This document shows positions 15,154-24,290 of a DNA stretch of 32,224 nt, piece after piece (position 1 is the stretch's first letter; every line of letters begins with the position of its first letter). Both the position numbers and the translations under genes were made by a program. This stretch comes from Thermodesulfobacteriaceae bacterium (GTDB lineage Bacteria; Desulfobacterota; Dissulfuribacteria; Dissulfuribacterales; UBA3076), in contig DTYO01000281.1 in NCBI GenBank assembly GCA_012961845.1, positions 1-32,224 on the forward strand, given 5' to 3'. The notes under the pieces were generated by a model. The model searched no databases. It saw only the letters and a list, made by a program, of their open reading frames with translations, and was not told the DNA's origin.

Positions 15154-16821
15154 ATGAAACAGAGACGGCGGTACATGGAAAAAAATCTTCGAATGAGGCC
15201 CATCAAATCTGTATGGCTCATAACTCGTGAGTATCGGGGTTTTGCAGATGCAGGCGGAGTTAAGGATGTCAGCAGGGACCTTTCAGAGGCCTTGGCCGGG
15301 TCTGGATACAGTGTTACCGTTGTCATGCCTCTGTATGGTTTCATGGATCCGGAAACCTTGGGGCTTGAAAGCCTTGAACCTGTTTTCGAAGTGGATATGA
15401 ACTATTCGTCGGAAGAGAGGCGGGAACAGATCGGCTTCTGTTTCAGACAGCTGAACGGGGTCAGGCTGGTGCTTGTCCGGGCTGAAAGATTCAGCGAGAA
15501 AATGGGAGTTTATACCTACACTGAATCTGAAGAAATTCTAAACCCGGACCACAAGATGGGAACGGGCCACTACGACTATTTTGCCATGAACCTGCTGCTT
15601 CAGAAGGCGGCCCTGGGGTTTGCCGCATATACGGGAGAACGACCGGATGTTTTCCACTGCCAGGATGGACATGCCGCTCTTCTACCGGCCCTGATGAGAG
15701 AACTGGAGGGGTTCAGACAGTATTTCTCGGCATCCTCAGCCCTGGTCACCATTCACAATGCCGGGACAGGATACCACCAGGAAGTGGGAGATCTTGCATT
15801 TGCCCGGGCAGTTACCGGGCTGCCGCTGAGGGTGATCCTGTCCAATCTGCTGAACGGCGCCTTTGATCCACTTCTGGCAGGCGCCGCCTATGCAGTTGTT
15901 AACACAGTCAGTGAAAATTATGCCAAGGAGCTCCAGGAGACCGAACTGGATGCCTTGACCGGCTGGTTCGGACATGCCCTCAAAGACCGGGGTATAAGCC
16001 TCATGGGGATTACCAACGGAATCAATCCCGACGCATACGATCCTCGAAAGCCTGAGAAACTCGGACTTCCCGCTGCTTTCGATCCGGAACAGGGAGACCT
16101 CAGGGGAAAGACCGTATGCAGAAAGAGACTCTGCAGCATGAAGTTTCCTGCAGACAGGGATGGGGCAAGAAAATGCGGAAGACTCGATTTCAGACCGGAT
16201 CAGCCCCTGGTCACCGTGATCAGCAGGATAACCGAGCAGAAGGGGCTGGATGTCCTAGCCGTGGCTCTCGAGGAGCTGATGGCTGTTGACGATGAATTTC
16301 AGGTGGCATTGCTCGGCAGCGGCAACGAAGACATATCCCGGCAGTTGGCATGTCTGGCGGAGGATCCGGGATTCGACGGCAGGATGGCAGTATACGAAGG
16401 CTACGACCCTGTTCTGGCAAACTACATCTATGCTTCAGGGGATTTTTTCGTGGTCCCGTCTCGTTACGAACCATGCGGTCTGACTGATTTCATAGCTCAG
16501 CTCATGGGAAATGTTCCGGTGGTCCGGGCAACAGGTGGTCTGGTAAAGGTGAAAGACGGCTTCAACGGTTTCACCTACAGGGAGCATACTCCCGAGGCCC
16601 TTTCCGAGGCCTTGGTCCGGGCCTTGGAGGTTTACAGAAAACGGCCCGGGGTGCTGGGCGAAATCCGGGTGAACGCCATACGGAATATACGTAAGAATTA
16701 CACTTGGGACCGGGTAATGGAAAAATATGTCAGCCTGTACAGAAAGGCCATGGAGACCGTGCCAGGCCAGCGTGCAGTCATAGAGTCGGTGGGTATGGGC
16801 CGGTCCGGGATTGTTCGATGA
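15154..16821 (+). CDS. glgA: glycogen/starch synthase family glycosyltransferase (GT5) with altered KTGGL motif
   Basis: From the ATG at 15154 the protein is 555 aa and has the two-domain layout of GT5 glycogen synthases, which add glucose from ADP-glucose to alpha-1,4-glucan. Conserved features include the N-domain VWLITREYRGFADAGGVKDV, VFHCQDGHAALLPAL, the C-domain ISRITEQKGLDVL, and PSRYEPCGLTDFIAQ with the catalytic glutamate, then VVRATGGL. The sugar-nucleotide-binding KTGGL motif reads DAGGV (residues 32-36), so its lysine is replaced by aspartate. Codons 15145 and 15148 (GTG) are inside a MITE-2 copy and are unlikely starts; ATGs at 15175 and 15193 are alternatives, none with a clear RBS. 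It stands alone, with no glgB, glgC or glgP nearby. Confidence 0.85.
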   Translation: MKQRRRYMEKNLRMRPIKSVWLITREYRGFADAGGVKDVSRDLSEALAGSGYSVTVVMPLYGFMDPETLGLESLEPVFEVDMNYSSEERREQIGFCFRQLNGVRLVLVRAERFSEKMGVYTYTESEEILNPDHKMGTGHYDYFAMNLLLQKAALGFAAYTGERPDVFHCQDGHAALLPALMRELEGFRQYFSASSALVTIHNAGTGYHQEVGDLAFARAVTGLPLRVILSNLLNGAFDPLLAGAAYAVVNTVSENYAKELQETELDALTGWFGHALKDRGISLMGITNGINPDAYDPRKPEKLGLPAAFDPEQGDLRGKTVCRKRLCSMKFPADRDGARKCGRLDFRPDQPLVTVISRITEQKGLDVLAVALEELMAVDDEFQVALLGSGNEDISRQLACLAEDPGFDGRMAVYEGYDPVLANYIYASGDFFVVPSRYEPCGLTDFIAQLMGNVPVVRATGGLVKVKDGFNGFTYREHTPEALSEALVRALEVYRKRPGVLGEIRVNAIRNIRKNYTWDRVMEKYVSLYRKAMETVPGQRAVIESVGMGRSGIVR

Positions 16822-16853
16822 GTCGGCATGATGACCGCCTCACAGGCTTTTAT

Positions 16854-16890
16854 CCCGGATTGTATCGCGAGTTTGCAGAATGCTCGATGT
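16854..16890. repeat. probable MITE-1 end fragment
   Basis: CCCGGATT followed closely by TCGCGAGTTTGCAGAA and then TGC matches the right end of MITE-1 read in reverse (copy 1: CCCGTATTATTCGG, then TTCGCGAGTTTGCAGAAGA). The exact run CGCGAGTTTGCAGAA is 15 bases. Similarity fades after about 16890, so this looks like a solo terminal fragment in the short gap between the glgA-like gene and the flavoprotein gene. A coincidence is possible. Confidence 0.45.
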
Positions 16891-16920
16891 GTGGCCGCGG
16901 ATGCGCAGGTGCTGATTCTT

Positions 16921-17496
16921 TCAGGTTTTGATCTTTTTCAGAAGCCAGGCCATGTTGCGGCCCAGTGTCATCATTGTCTGTACTGCTTCTTCATCTCTCC
17001 TGATGTCTCCGGGTTCTTTTCCAAAGCCAAGATTCCAGTAACTTGATCCAGGTACGATCATCTGTGCAATGAAGAAAAAATAATTGATTGAACTGAAGAC
17101 ATGTGTGGCGCCGGCCCTGCGCTGCGCCACGACCGCAGCTCCCACCTTGCGCCTGAACATGTCGTTGTTGGCCCTGGCCACCATGCCTGTCCTCTCGATA
17201 AGGGCCTTCATGCCTGCGGATACATCTGAAAAATAGGAAGGCGATCCCAGAAGGATACCGTCTGCTTCCAGCATTTTTTCCAAGGCATCATTGATGAGGT
17301 CGCCCTCTACCGCACAGCGCTGGTCTTTATTCTTGAAACACTTGTAGCACGCTGTGCATCCAGGGATGTTCTCCCCTGAAAGCTGGATCAACTCCGTGTC
17401 TATGCCGCGGTCCTGCAGTTCTTCCAGGACCAGTTTAAGCATGATGGCCGTATTTCCGCCGTTCCTCGCACTTCCGTTGAAAGCCGTCACCTTCAT
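16921..17496 (-). CDS. Isf-like iron-sulfur flavoprotein / NADPH-dependent FMN reductase family
   Basis: The 191-aa protein has the flavodoxin-like fold of the FMN reductase family: FNGSARNGGNTAIML at the N-terminus binds the FMN phosphate and LLGSPSYFSDVSAGMKALIERTG forms the second FMN loop. Between them lies a compact cysteine motif, C47-x2-C50-x2-C53-x7-C61, close to the CX2CX2CX5C motif of archaeal iron-sulfur flavoprotein Isf, so a [4Fe-4S] cluster is likely. Such proteins pass electrons from ferredoxin in anaerobes; the partner here is unknown. The start has a strong RBS (GGAGG, 8 bases before ATG). It lies downstream of the rluD-like gene with a 71-bp gap on the same strand. Confidence 0.85.
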   Translation of the reverse strand: MKVTAFNGSARNGGNTAIMLKLVLEELQDRGIDTELIQLSGENIPGCTACYKCFKNKDQRCAVEGDLINDALEKMLEADGILLGSPSYFSDVSAGMKALIERTGMVARANNDMFRRKVGAAVVAQRRAGATHVFSSINYFFFIAQMIVPGSSYWNLGFGKEPGDIRRDEEAVQTMMTLGRNMAWLLKKIKT

Positions 17497-17567
17497 TTGA
17501 TTGTCCTCCGTGTGATGTTGCAGCCAGTACCTGCCGGAAACGGTCTTTCTGCCCTATTTCAGCGTTT

Positions 17568-18527
17568 TTATGAACAGGCACGGGTCAGTTTTTCAATTAC
17601 GTTGATCATGTCTTCAGGCAGTCTGCTTTTCCACTTCATCCGCTGCCCTGAAACGGGATGTGTGAATTCAAGAAAGACAGAATGGAGCATCTGCCTGGGT
17701 ATGGTGACGGCCCTGTCTGCAAGCCTTACCTGCCCTGGGCCGCCGTAGAGTGCATCACCAAGCAGGGGATGCCCGACCGAGCTCATGTGGACCCGGATCT
17801 GATGAGTGCGGCCGGTATGAATCTTCAGAGATACTAGAGTGGTGCCCGGGAATTCCTTTATTACCCTCCAGTCTGTCAGAGCGCGTTTTCCAGAATCAAT
17901 ACCTGCGGACATCTTTATGCGATGTACAGGATGGCGGCCTATGGGCCTATCGATCCGGCCTGTCAAGTCTGGAAGTCTGCCCCTGACAAGAGCATTATAT
18001 TCCTTGATGACCGATCCTGCCTTGAACTCTTCTGCCAGCCCGGTATGAGCAGCATCGTTTTTGGCAGCCACCATGAGGCCGGAAGTGTCCTTGTCGAGCC
18101 GGTGCACTATTCCCGGCCTCAGACAGCCTCCTATACCGGACAGGTCCTGACAGTGGTGGAGCAGACCGTGAACCAGAGTATGCTCAAAATTGCCCGCTCC
18201 GGGATGCACCACAAGGCCTGGCGGCTTATCAAGCACTATCAGGTGTCTGTCTTCGTGTATTATGTTCAGAGGCATGGGAACCGGAACTATAGTGAGTGAT
18301 CTGGGCGGCGGTATGCGGACGGTAACGGAGTCGCCATATCTCACCCGGCGGCTCGAAACAGTGATTCCGCTACTATTTATACTGACATTGCCTCCGGTGA
18401 TCAGCCGCTGGACCTGTGAGCGGGATAGGCCCAGGTCGTTTGCAACTATGAATTTGTCTAGTCGTTCGCCGGAGAATTCCTTACTGACTTCCATGTGGAA
18501 GTCTTTGGCTGGTTCCTGCCTGTCCAT
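17568..18527 (-). CDS. RluD/RluA-family 23S rRNA pseudouridine synthase
   Basis: The 319-aa protein isomerises uridine to pseudouridine in ribosomal RNA. An N-terminal S4 RNA-binding domain (about residues 15-75, GERLDKFIVANDLGLSRSQV) is followed by the RluA-type catalytic domain with the motif GIVHRLDKDTSGLMV, whose aspartate is D145 from this start. THQIRVHM and the C-terminal HPLLGDALYGG are also typical. Length and order fit RluD, which modifies helix 69, but RluC or a paralogue cannot be excluded from sequence alone. The ATG at 18527 is preceded immediately by a TTG that could also start; a third choice is ATG at 18494. No strong RBS is seen. Confidence 0.92.
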   Translation of the reverse strand: MDRQEPAKDFHMEVSKEFSGERLDKFIVANDLGLSRSQVQRLITGGNVSINSSGITVSSRRVRYGDSVTVRIPPPRSLTIVPVPMPLNIIHEDRHLIVLDKPPGLVVHPGAGNFEHTLVHGLLHHCQDLSGIGGCLRPGIVHRLDKDTSGLMVAAKNDAAHTGLAEEFKAGSVIKEYNALVRGRLPDLTGRIDRPIGRHPVHRIKMSAGIDSGKRALTDWRVIKEFPGTTLVSLKIHTGRTHQIRVHMSSVGHPLLGDALYGGPGQVRLADRAVTIPRQMLHSVFLEFTHPVSGQRMKWKSRLPEDMINVIEKLTRACS

Positions 18528-18766
18528 CAATCCGGATTGTACGTTTCAAAAACCAAACAAAAGCTGAGTGAAATAGAGGTTTTGATACCCGATATCTCCG
18601 TAGTGAGGAAAGAAATGATGATGAGATTGTCAGATGTGTGGCTGAGGCTGTTTGCCGGGGTGTCTCGATTCGAAACAGAATTTATCATCTCCGGTCAGGC
18701 TCCGGTGTGGTACATTTTGGCAGCTTGCCCTGTGAAAGGTTTTCATGAGGTATTGGATGCAGGCTC

Positions 18767-19279
18767 CTAAATCTCGAAGTTTGTCACATGACTGTCGGTT
18801 ATTCCAAAGATGGATGCTATGCCCTCTGCTATCTCCTCTTCCTTTTTTTCCTTTGCTATGGACAGCTCCTTGATAAGGAGATTCCTGGCGGTTTCCAGCA
18901 TTTTCCTCTCGCCAAATGAAAGAGGCTTGTCCGCCTGAAGAATGTACAGGTCTCTCAAAACAGAGGCCAGATCAAAGATGGATCCGGTCTTGATCTTGTC
19001 CATGTATTCGCGATACCGCCGGTTCCAGGTCTGAGGAGTAAACTTGACGTCTTTTTCTTGAAGGATGGCATATACCTGTTCCACTTCCTTGTCTGATATG
19101 ATGTTTCGGAGCCCAACGTTTTCGGCGTTGTTCTTGGGGATCATGATCTTCATGTCATTGTCGAGGATACGCATTACATAAAAGGTATGTTCGGTCCCTG
19201 CTATTGATTTTTCTTCAATAGATTCGATAATTCCAACTCCGTGTGCCGGATAAACCGCCAGATCGCCTGTGCTGAACAT
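18767..19279 (-). CDS. CarD/CdnL-family transcription regulator
   Basis: The 170-aa protein starts with the RNA-polymerase-binding Tudor-like domain of the CarD/CdnL/TRCF family: FSTGDLAVYPAHGVGIIESIEEK, then FYVMRILDNDMKIMIPKNNAENVGLR. The helical C-terminal part (WNRRYREYMDKIKTGSIFDLASVLRDLYIL onwards) matches the DNA-contacting domain of CdnL. Such proteins bind the beta subunit and stabilise open promoter complexes, often at rRNA promoters. A good RBS (GGGAGG, about 7 bases before ATG) supports the start. The family is more typical of Myxococcales, other Desulfobacterota, Actinobacteria and Firmicutes than of E. coli relatives. It is followed by 240 bp without a gene and then the rluD-like gene on the same strand. 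Confidence 0.92.
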   Translation of the reverse strand: MFSTGDLAVYPAHGVGIIESIEEKSIAGTEHTFYVMRILDNDMKIMIPKNNAENVGLRNIISDKEVEQVYAILQEKDVKFTPQTWNRRYREYMDKIKTGSIFDLASVLRDLYILQADKPLSFGERKMLETARNLLIKELSIAKEKKEEEIAEGIASIFGITDSHVTNFEI

Positions 19280-19659
19280 TCTGTTCCTCCCGAAAATGAA
19301 TGCAAACTCTGAAAATGTATTCGTCGGACAAACATTAACCCCGCTATAATAACATATTCATATGCTTTTTGGAATATCAGACACGCGCACAGGCTCAAAA
19401 AAGGTCTGTCCGTATGGCCCGGCAACTGCTGGGTGGAGGGCAGAGGGGGTGCAGGAAACATGCTTTCATGCGGTCAGCAGACGCAGTTCATCGGATCACG
19501 CAGGGCACATGTGTTTTTGTCTGTGGTGAATCAGAAAAAGGTGCCTTGCCGATTGCTCAACAGTTCTCCTTGGCATAGTATATGGGGTGACCATGATTTG
19601 ATGTCTGACTTCATAATATGTACGGACTTCAGCTGTACCAGTGAAAGGAAATTTTACCG
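19280..19659. other. divergent intergenic region between carD-like gene and glutamate synthase gene
   Basis: This 380-bp gap holds the upstream regions of two divergent genes. Small frames at 19369-19578 and 19433-19669 have no RBS and no family resemblance. A possible sigma-70 promoter for the glutamate synthase gene is TTGCTC at 19553-19558 and TAGTAT at 19576-19581 (17-bp spacer). TATAAT occurs at 19345-19350 without a good -35 box. No repeat or RNA gene was recognised. Confidence 0.35.
19553..19581 (+). promoter_or_regulatory. candidate sigma-70 promoter of the glutamate synthase gene
   Basis: TTGCTC (19553-19558) and TAGTAT (19576-19581) are separated by 17 bp and lie about 80 bp upstream of the ATG at 19660. 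Each hexamer matches four of six consensus bases, so this is only a candidate. Confidence 0.25.
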
Positions 19660-22600
19660 ATGCCCATGAAAACAATTGTCCAGGAAAAGGACGCCTGTGC
19701 TATCATCGCACTGGTGGACAAGAGGGGGCAGAGCACCCATGCCAATATTGTCAGGACCATCGATGCGCTAAGGAAGATGGGACACCGTTCAGGAGACATC
19801 AACGGAGAAGGTGATGGTTGCGGCATTCTCACAGATATACCTAGGGATGTCTGGGCCAGACGTCTGGCAGGGCACGGGATGAGCCCTTATCTTGCTGAGA
19901 GCAGGGGGTTTTTCATAGGGCATTTGCTTGTTCCGGGCAGCATGCAGGGCCAATATGAAGACGTAATGGAGAAGATCCGGGGCACCTTCAGACAGAGGGG
20001 GTTCGATATTCTCATGGAGCTCAAGGGCATGAGCAGAAACGAAGTGCTCGGACCGAGAGCCAGGGAAGAGGCACCCTTGTTCTGGCAGGTGGCCGGAATG
20101 ATTTCAGGCGAAACACGCGGGAGCGCCCGGCAGAAGCTGTTCAGGCTCCAGCTTGACATCGAAGGGATGTTCCATGACGTGCACATAGCATCCCTCAGCC
20201 TGGATTCAGCAGTCTATAAACTCAGAGGCATCCCTGAATTCCTGCCCAGGGTGTACCCTGAGCTCCTCGATGAGGAAAGCAGATCGATAATTACCTTGGG
20301 ACACAGCCGCTATTCCACAAATACCCTGCCTACGGTGGAACGGGCCCAGCCTTTTTCCATACTCGGACACAACGGGGAAGTGAACACGATAGAACGTCTG
20401 AGAAGTACGGGCAGGATCCTGGGTATCAGGCCTGTCCCGGGCGGAAGTGATTCTCAGGACCTCAACAGGATACTTGAAGGGCTTGTCAACATATACGGCC
20501 TGGAACCGATGGAGGCTCTGGAGATGGTGTTTCCTGCTGTTTATACCGAGGTGGAACATTATCAGGAGGAACTCAGGGATCTCTATGCATTCTACAGGTG
20601 GTTCTTTCCCAGTTCTGCCCAGGGCCCGGTGGCAGTGGTGGCACGGGTGGGCGACATATGCATGGGCAGTGTGGATGCCCTGGGTCTCAGGCCTCTCTGG
20701 TTTGGAGAGAGCGACGATGAATATTTCCTGTCTTCTGAGAAGGGGGTGGTGGATCTGAAGAATACGCTTTCAGATCCGAGACCCCTTGCTCCAGGGGAAA
20801 AGATTGCCATAAACGCCGGCTTCGGTAGGCCTGCCTACGTGCTTGATTACGGCAGGATACAGGCAAAGCTTCTGAGTCTCATGGAACTCAGGGGCGGCTA
20901 CAGAAAGACGGTGAGATCACTTTACAGCACCCTGCCCGATTACGCCTTAGGTCAGGAAGGGTCTGAAGGAGGGAACACAGGCTCTCAGGACCGTCTTTTC
21001 CGGTTCAGATGCCATGCCATCACTGAAAATATACTGAAGGCGTTCGGATGGCAGAAATATGATCTTACCATAAGGAAGAAGGTGGCAATGCACGGGAGAC
21101 CGGTCATAGGTTCAATGGGGCACCAGGGGCCTCTTGCCTTTTTTGTTCCTGATGCCCTTCCGAATATAGCGGAATATTTCAAGGAAAATGTTGCCGTTGT
21201 GACAAATCCGGCTATAGATCGTGAACGAGAGGCCGAACATTTTACCACAAGAGTGATACTGGGCGACAGACCCAATATTTCGTCCGAGAAGATCCCGTCT
21301 CCGGTGGGGCTTGAGCTGAAATCTCCCCTGTTGCTGGATTCCTTCAGTCTGGAGTCTACCGTGGACAGCGAAAAATGCAGGAAGGTTGCCGGGGATTTCG
21401 GTGTCTTTCTGCTGGAAAACGTAATCGATTTTTTCACTGCCCATCACCATGATCAGGGCAGGGTGTGCGTGTTGGATGCCACCTTCAAGCCCGACGAGGG
21501 GCTGGAGGCGGGGCTGAAATGCCTCTGTGCTGGGGCCGGGGAGGCGGTTGCAAAGGGTTCCGTGTTGCTGGTGCTGGATGATTCCCTCAGTTTTGATGAC
21601 GGCAGGGTCTTCATTGATCCTGCACTTGCCGTGACACGGATCAGTACGTGTCTTGAAAAGGCGGGGCTCAGACGTGAATGCAGTATAATAGTCAGGTCTG
21701 CCGCAGTAAGGAATCTGCACGATTTTATGTTGCTCCTGGGGTTGGGCGCCGACGCCATAAATCCGTATCTTTTTTTCAGGGTGGCATGTGACCTGGAAGA
21801 CGAAAAACATCCTGCAGACCGGATCCTGCTCAACACCTTGGATGTGCTGCAGAAAGGTATGGAGAAAGTCATGTCCACCATGGGCATACATGAACTGTGC
21901 GGTTACGGCCGCATTTTTTCCTCTATCGGACTTTCCCGCGAACTTGAGAAAATCTTCAGGGTACCGAATTTCTGCGGTTCGGACAGGGCGGGGCTCAGTT
22001 TCCGGGTGCTGGAGGAAATGGGCAGGAAGAGATATGCCGTGGCAGGCTCCGAGAATGAGGAAAAGGTGTATACCGAGCCCAGGCGTAATCCTGTGATAGG
22101 CAGGGTCCTCAGGAGTGCTGCGCTTGGGAAGAAGGGTTATCTGGAAATGGCCCAGGCCTTGGAAAAGATCGATTCGGAAAATCCGATTGCCATACGGCAT
22201 ACCCTGGGCTTTCGGAGTGTATCTCAGAAGAAGCGGCTTGCAATGGATGATGTGGACATATCGGTCGGAGGGCACAGTATGCCTGTGATTATTGCGGCCA
22301 TGTCGTTCGGCTCCCAGGGCGAGAGTTCATTCAGGGCCTATGCGGAAGCTGCCAGAAAGGTAAATATAATCTGCATCAACGGAGAAGGCGGTGAGATACC
22401 TGACATGCTGGGGAAGTATCGCAGGAACCGCTGCCAGCAGATAGCGTCAGGCCGTTTCGGTGTTTACATGGGCCTGCTCAATTCGTCGGATTTTCTTGAA
22501 ATTAAGATAGGCCAAGGGGCCAAGCCTGGCGAGGGAGGCCATCTACCTGGATCCAAGGTGTCGGAAGCTGTAGCCAGGGCCAGGCACTGCAAGCCGGGAA

Positions 22601-24234
22601 TAACCCTGATTTCTCCTTCAAATCAGCACGACATCTACTCCATAGAAGACTTGGCCCAGATCATCACGGAACTCAAGACGGCAAATCCTGAAGCGCGGAT
22701 ATCTGTAAAGGTGCCTGTAACCAGCGGCGTTGGAACCATAGCAGTTGGGATCGCCAAGGCAGGCGCCGACATAGTAAATCTGAGTGGATTCGAAGGGGGG
22801 ACCGGTGCGGCCCGGGAACATGCAAAACGCTATGTGGGGCTTCCTGTTGAAATAGGTGTAAGCCAGGCCCACAGGGCCCTGGTGGAATCAGGCCTGAGAA
22901 ACCAGGTGGAAATCTGGTGCGACGGGGGTATGCGCAGCGGAGCAGATGTGCTGAAGATGATTCTTCTGGGCGCAAACAGGGCAGGACTGGGGACAGTAGC
23001 TCTCATGGGTGTGGGTTGTATCAGCTGTCAGCGTTGTCATCTGGACAGCTGTCCCAGGGGGATCTCGACCCAGCTCAGGACCAGGAAAGACGCAGCTGCT
23101 AGGGGAGTAAAGGGTTTTTCTCCCCGGCACATGGAGATAGAAGCGGAAAACCTGGCCAGGCTGCTGAGAGCTATAGGGGACGAGATCAGGAGTCGTCTCG
23201 CCTCCCTCGGACAGCGGCGGCTCCAGGATCTGGTCGGCCGAACCGATCTCCTGGTTCAGGAAACAATGGGAGACGATATTGATGCAGGAGACGTTCTGAA
23301 ACCGCCTGAAGTCACAGTTGAATCCAGTCAGGCCCCTGACGCGCAGGTACTTCGGAAACCCTTGAACTATCTCACCAGACTCATCTCCGACCTGTCCATG
23401 GAGCGGTTCGCAGGAGGCCGGTCTGTGGTTGATTTCGCCGAGGATGCTGTGACTAGTATGGACAGGTCGGTAGGGACATACCTTGCAGGTGCCATGACCC
23501 GGAAATATGGTGCGTCATCACCGGGTCATACTGCCAACATCAGGCTTAACTTCTCGGTTCCTGGAAACGGTCTGTGTGCATTCAATGTCCCGGCTATCAA
23601 TACTACTGTCACCGGAGGTTCCCAAGACGGGGCTGCCAAGGGCAGCTTCGGTGGCTACATGGCAGTGCTGAAGGGACTCAACCTCAAAGGCTCAAGGGTC
23701 GACGGTTCCACGGGAAAGAGCTTTGCCTATGGTGCAATCGGCGGGACGTTCATAGTGCAGAATATGGCGGATTCCAGGGCGTGTATCCGTATGTCCGGAG
23801 CAGATGTCGTCTTCGGCGGCAGGATTACTTTTCCTGTCAGGGACAGCGAAGGCAATATAGCCACAAGAGCCCACCTGAAGGGGTTTGCATTCGAGTACAT
23901 GACAGGCGGCAGGGCTGTTGTGCTGGGTGACCCAGGCCCGTGGATGTGTGCTGGAATGACCGGGGGAGTCATATTCCAGTGCCTGTATCCTGAATTTGGC
24001 TTTGACAGAAATGCCGTGAGGAGGCGTCTGTCTGTCGGGGCAAATGTGAGTATAAAGGCAATAGACGATACAGGGGTTAAAGAGGTAGAGAGACTTCTGG
24101 GATTTTATGTTCAGGAGTTGAGAAATAGTTTTCAGGCCGAAGAGGCTGACGCTGTTTCTGAAATCACGGCCCATGCAAAAGAGCGGTTCGTTATGATAGT
24201 TCCCCGGCCGATGAGGCCCTCTTCCGCCGGTTGA
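19660..24234 (+). CDS. gltB: glutamate synthase large (alpha) subunit
   Basis: The 1524-aa protein makes glutamate from glutamine and 2-oxoglutarate. Domain order is complete: class II glutamine amidotransferase (about residues 13-400), central domain (about 440-720), FMN-binding synthase domain (about 800-1170), and the GXGXG beta-helix (about 1250-1490). The amidotransferase nucleophile is probably C13 (DACAIIALVD), exposed by removal of a 12-residue propeptide as in other GltB proteins. The FMN domain has KIGQGAKPGEGGHLPGSKV. The Fe-S loop is C1120-x2-C1123-x2-C1126-x4-C1131; three of these match the usual [3Fe-4S] cysteines and C1123 is extra. No gltD is adjacent, so the electron donor may be ferredoxin or a distant subunit. 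RBS is AAGGA, 11 bases upstream. Confidence 0.93.
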   Translation: MPMKTIVQEKDACAIIALVDKRGQSTHANIVRTIDALRKMGHRSGDINGEGDGCGILTDIPRDVWARRLAGHGMSPYLAESRGFFIGHLLVPGSMQGQYEDVMEKIRGTFRQRGFDILMELKGMSRNEVLGPRAREEAPLFWQVAGMISGETRGSARQKLFRLQLDIEGMFHDVHIASLSLDSAVYKLRGIPEFLPRVYPELLDEESRSIITLGHSRYSTNTLPTVERAQPFSILGHNGEVNTIERLRSTGRILGIRPVPGGSDSQDLNRILEGLVNIYGLEPMEALEMVFPAVYTEVEHYQEELRDLYAFYRWFFPSSAQGPVAVVARVGDICMGSVDALGLRPLWFGESDDEYFLSSEKGVVDLKNTLSDPRPLAPGEKIAINAGFGRPAYVLDYGRIQAKLLSLMELRGGYRKTVRSLYSTLPDYALGQEGSEGGNTGSQDRLFRFRCHAITENILKAFGWQKYDLTIRKKVAMHGRPVIGSMGHQGPLAFFVPDALPNIAEYFKENVAVVTNPAIDREREAEHFTTRVILGDRPNISSEKIPSPVGLELKSPLLLDSFSLESTVDSEKCRKVAGDFGVFLLENVIDFFTAHHHDQGRVCVLDATFKPDEGLEAGLKCLCAGAGEAVAKGSVLLVLDDSLSFDDGRVFIDPALAVTRISTCLEKAGLRRECSIIVRSAAVRNLHDFMLLLGLGADAINPYLFFRVACDLEDEKHPADRILLNTLDVLQKGMEKVMSTMGIHELCGYGRIFSSIGLSRELEKIFRVPNFCGSDRAGLSFRVLEEMGRKRYAVAGSENEEKVYTEPRRNPVIGRVLRSAALGKKGYLEMAQALEKIDSENPIAIRHTLGFRSVSQKKRLAMDDVDISVGGHSMPVIIAAMSFGSQGESSFRAYAEAARKVNIICINGEGGEIPDMLGKYRRNRCQQIASGRFGVYMGLLNSSDFLEIKIGQGAKPGEGGHLPGSKVSEAVARARHCKPGITLISPSNQHDIYSIEDLAQIITELKTANPEARISVKVPVTSGVGTIAVGIAKAGADIVNLSGFEGGTGAAREHAKRYVGLPVEIGVSQAHRALVESGLRNQVEIWCDGGMRSGADVLKMILLGANRAGLGTVALMGVGCISCQRCHLDSCPRGISTQLRTRKDAAARGVKGFSPRHMEIEAENLARLLRAIGDEIRSRLASLGQRRLQDLVGRTDLLVQETMGDDIDAGDVLKPPEVTVESSQAPDAQVLRKPLNYLTRLISDLSMERFAGGRSVVDFAEDAVTSMDRSVGTYLAGAMTRKYGASSPGHTANIRLNFSVPGNGLCAFNVPAINTTVTGGSQDGAAKGSFGGYMAVLKGLNLKGSRVDGSTGKSFAYGAIGGTFIVQNMADSRACIRMSGADVVFGGRITFPVRDSEGNIATRAHLKGFAFEYMTGGRAVVLGDPGPWMCAGMTGGVIFQCLYPEFGFDRNAVRRRLSVGANVSIKAIDDTGVKEVERLLGFYVQELRNSFQAEEADAVSEITAHAKERFVMIVPRPMRPSSAG

Positions 24235-24290
24235 GGCCGGGCGGAATGCGGTATACTGGATGACCTGATTGTTCCCAGGATAAATTCACC

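Noticed and set aside
16828..17046. Small plus-strand ORF between the glgA-like and flavoprotein genes
   Set aside because: It mostly overlaps the flavoprotein gene on the other strand and has no RBS or family resemblance.
18531..18766. Possible tRNA (GATTCGAA near 18668) between the carD-like and rluD-like genes
   Set aside because: No acceptor stem or D-arm could be paired around it.
19415..19430. Sigma-54-like TGGCCC-N5-CTGCT upstream of the glutamate synthase gene
   Set aside because: The GG-N10-GC spacing fits but two consensus positions fail, it lies about 230 bp from the start, and no enhancer-binding site was seen.
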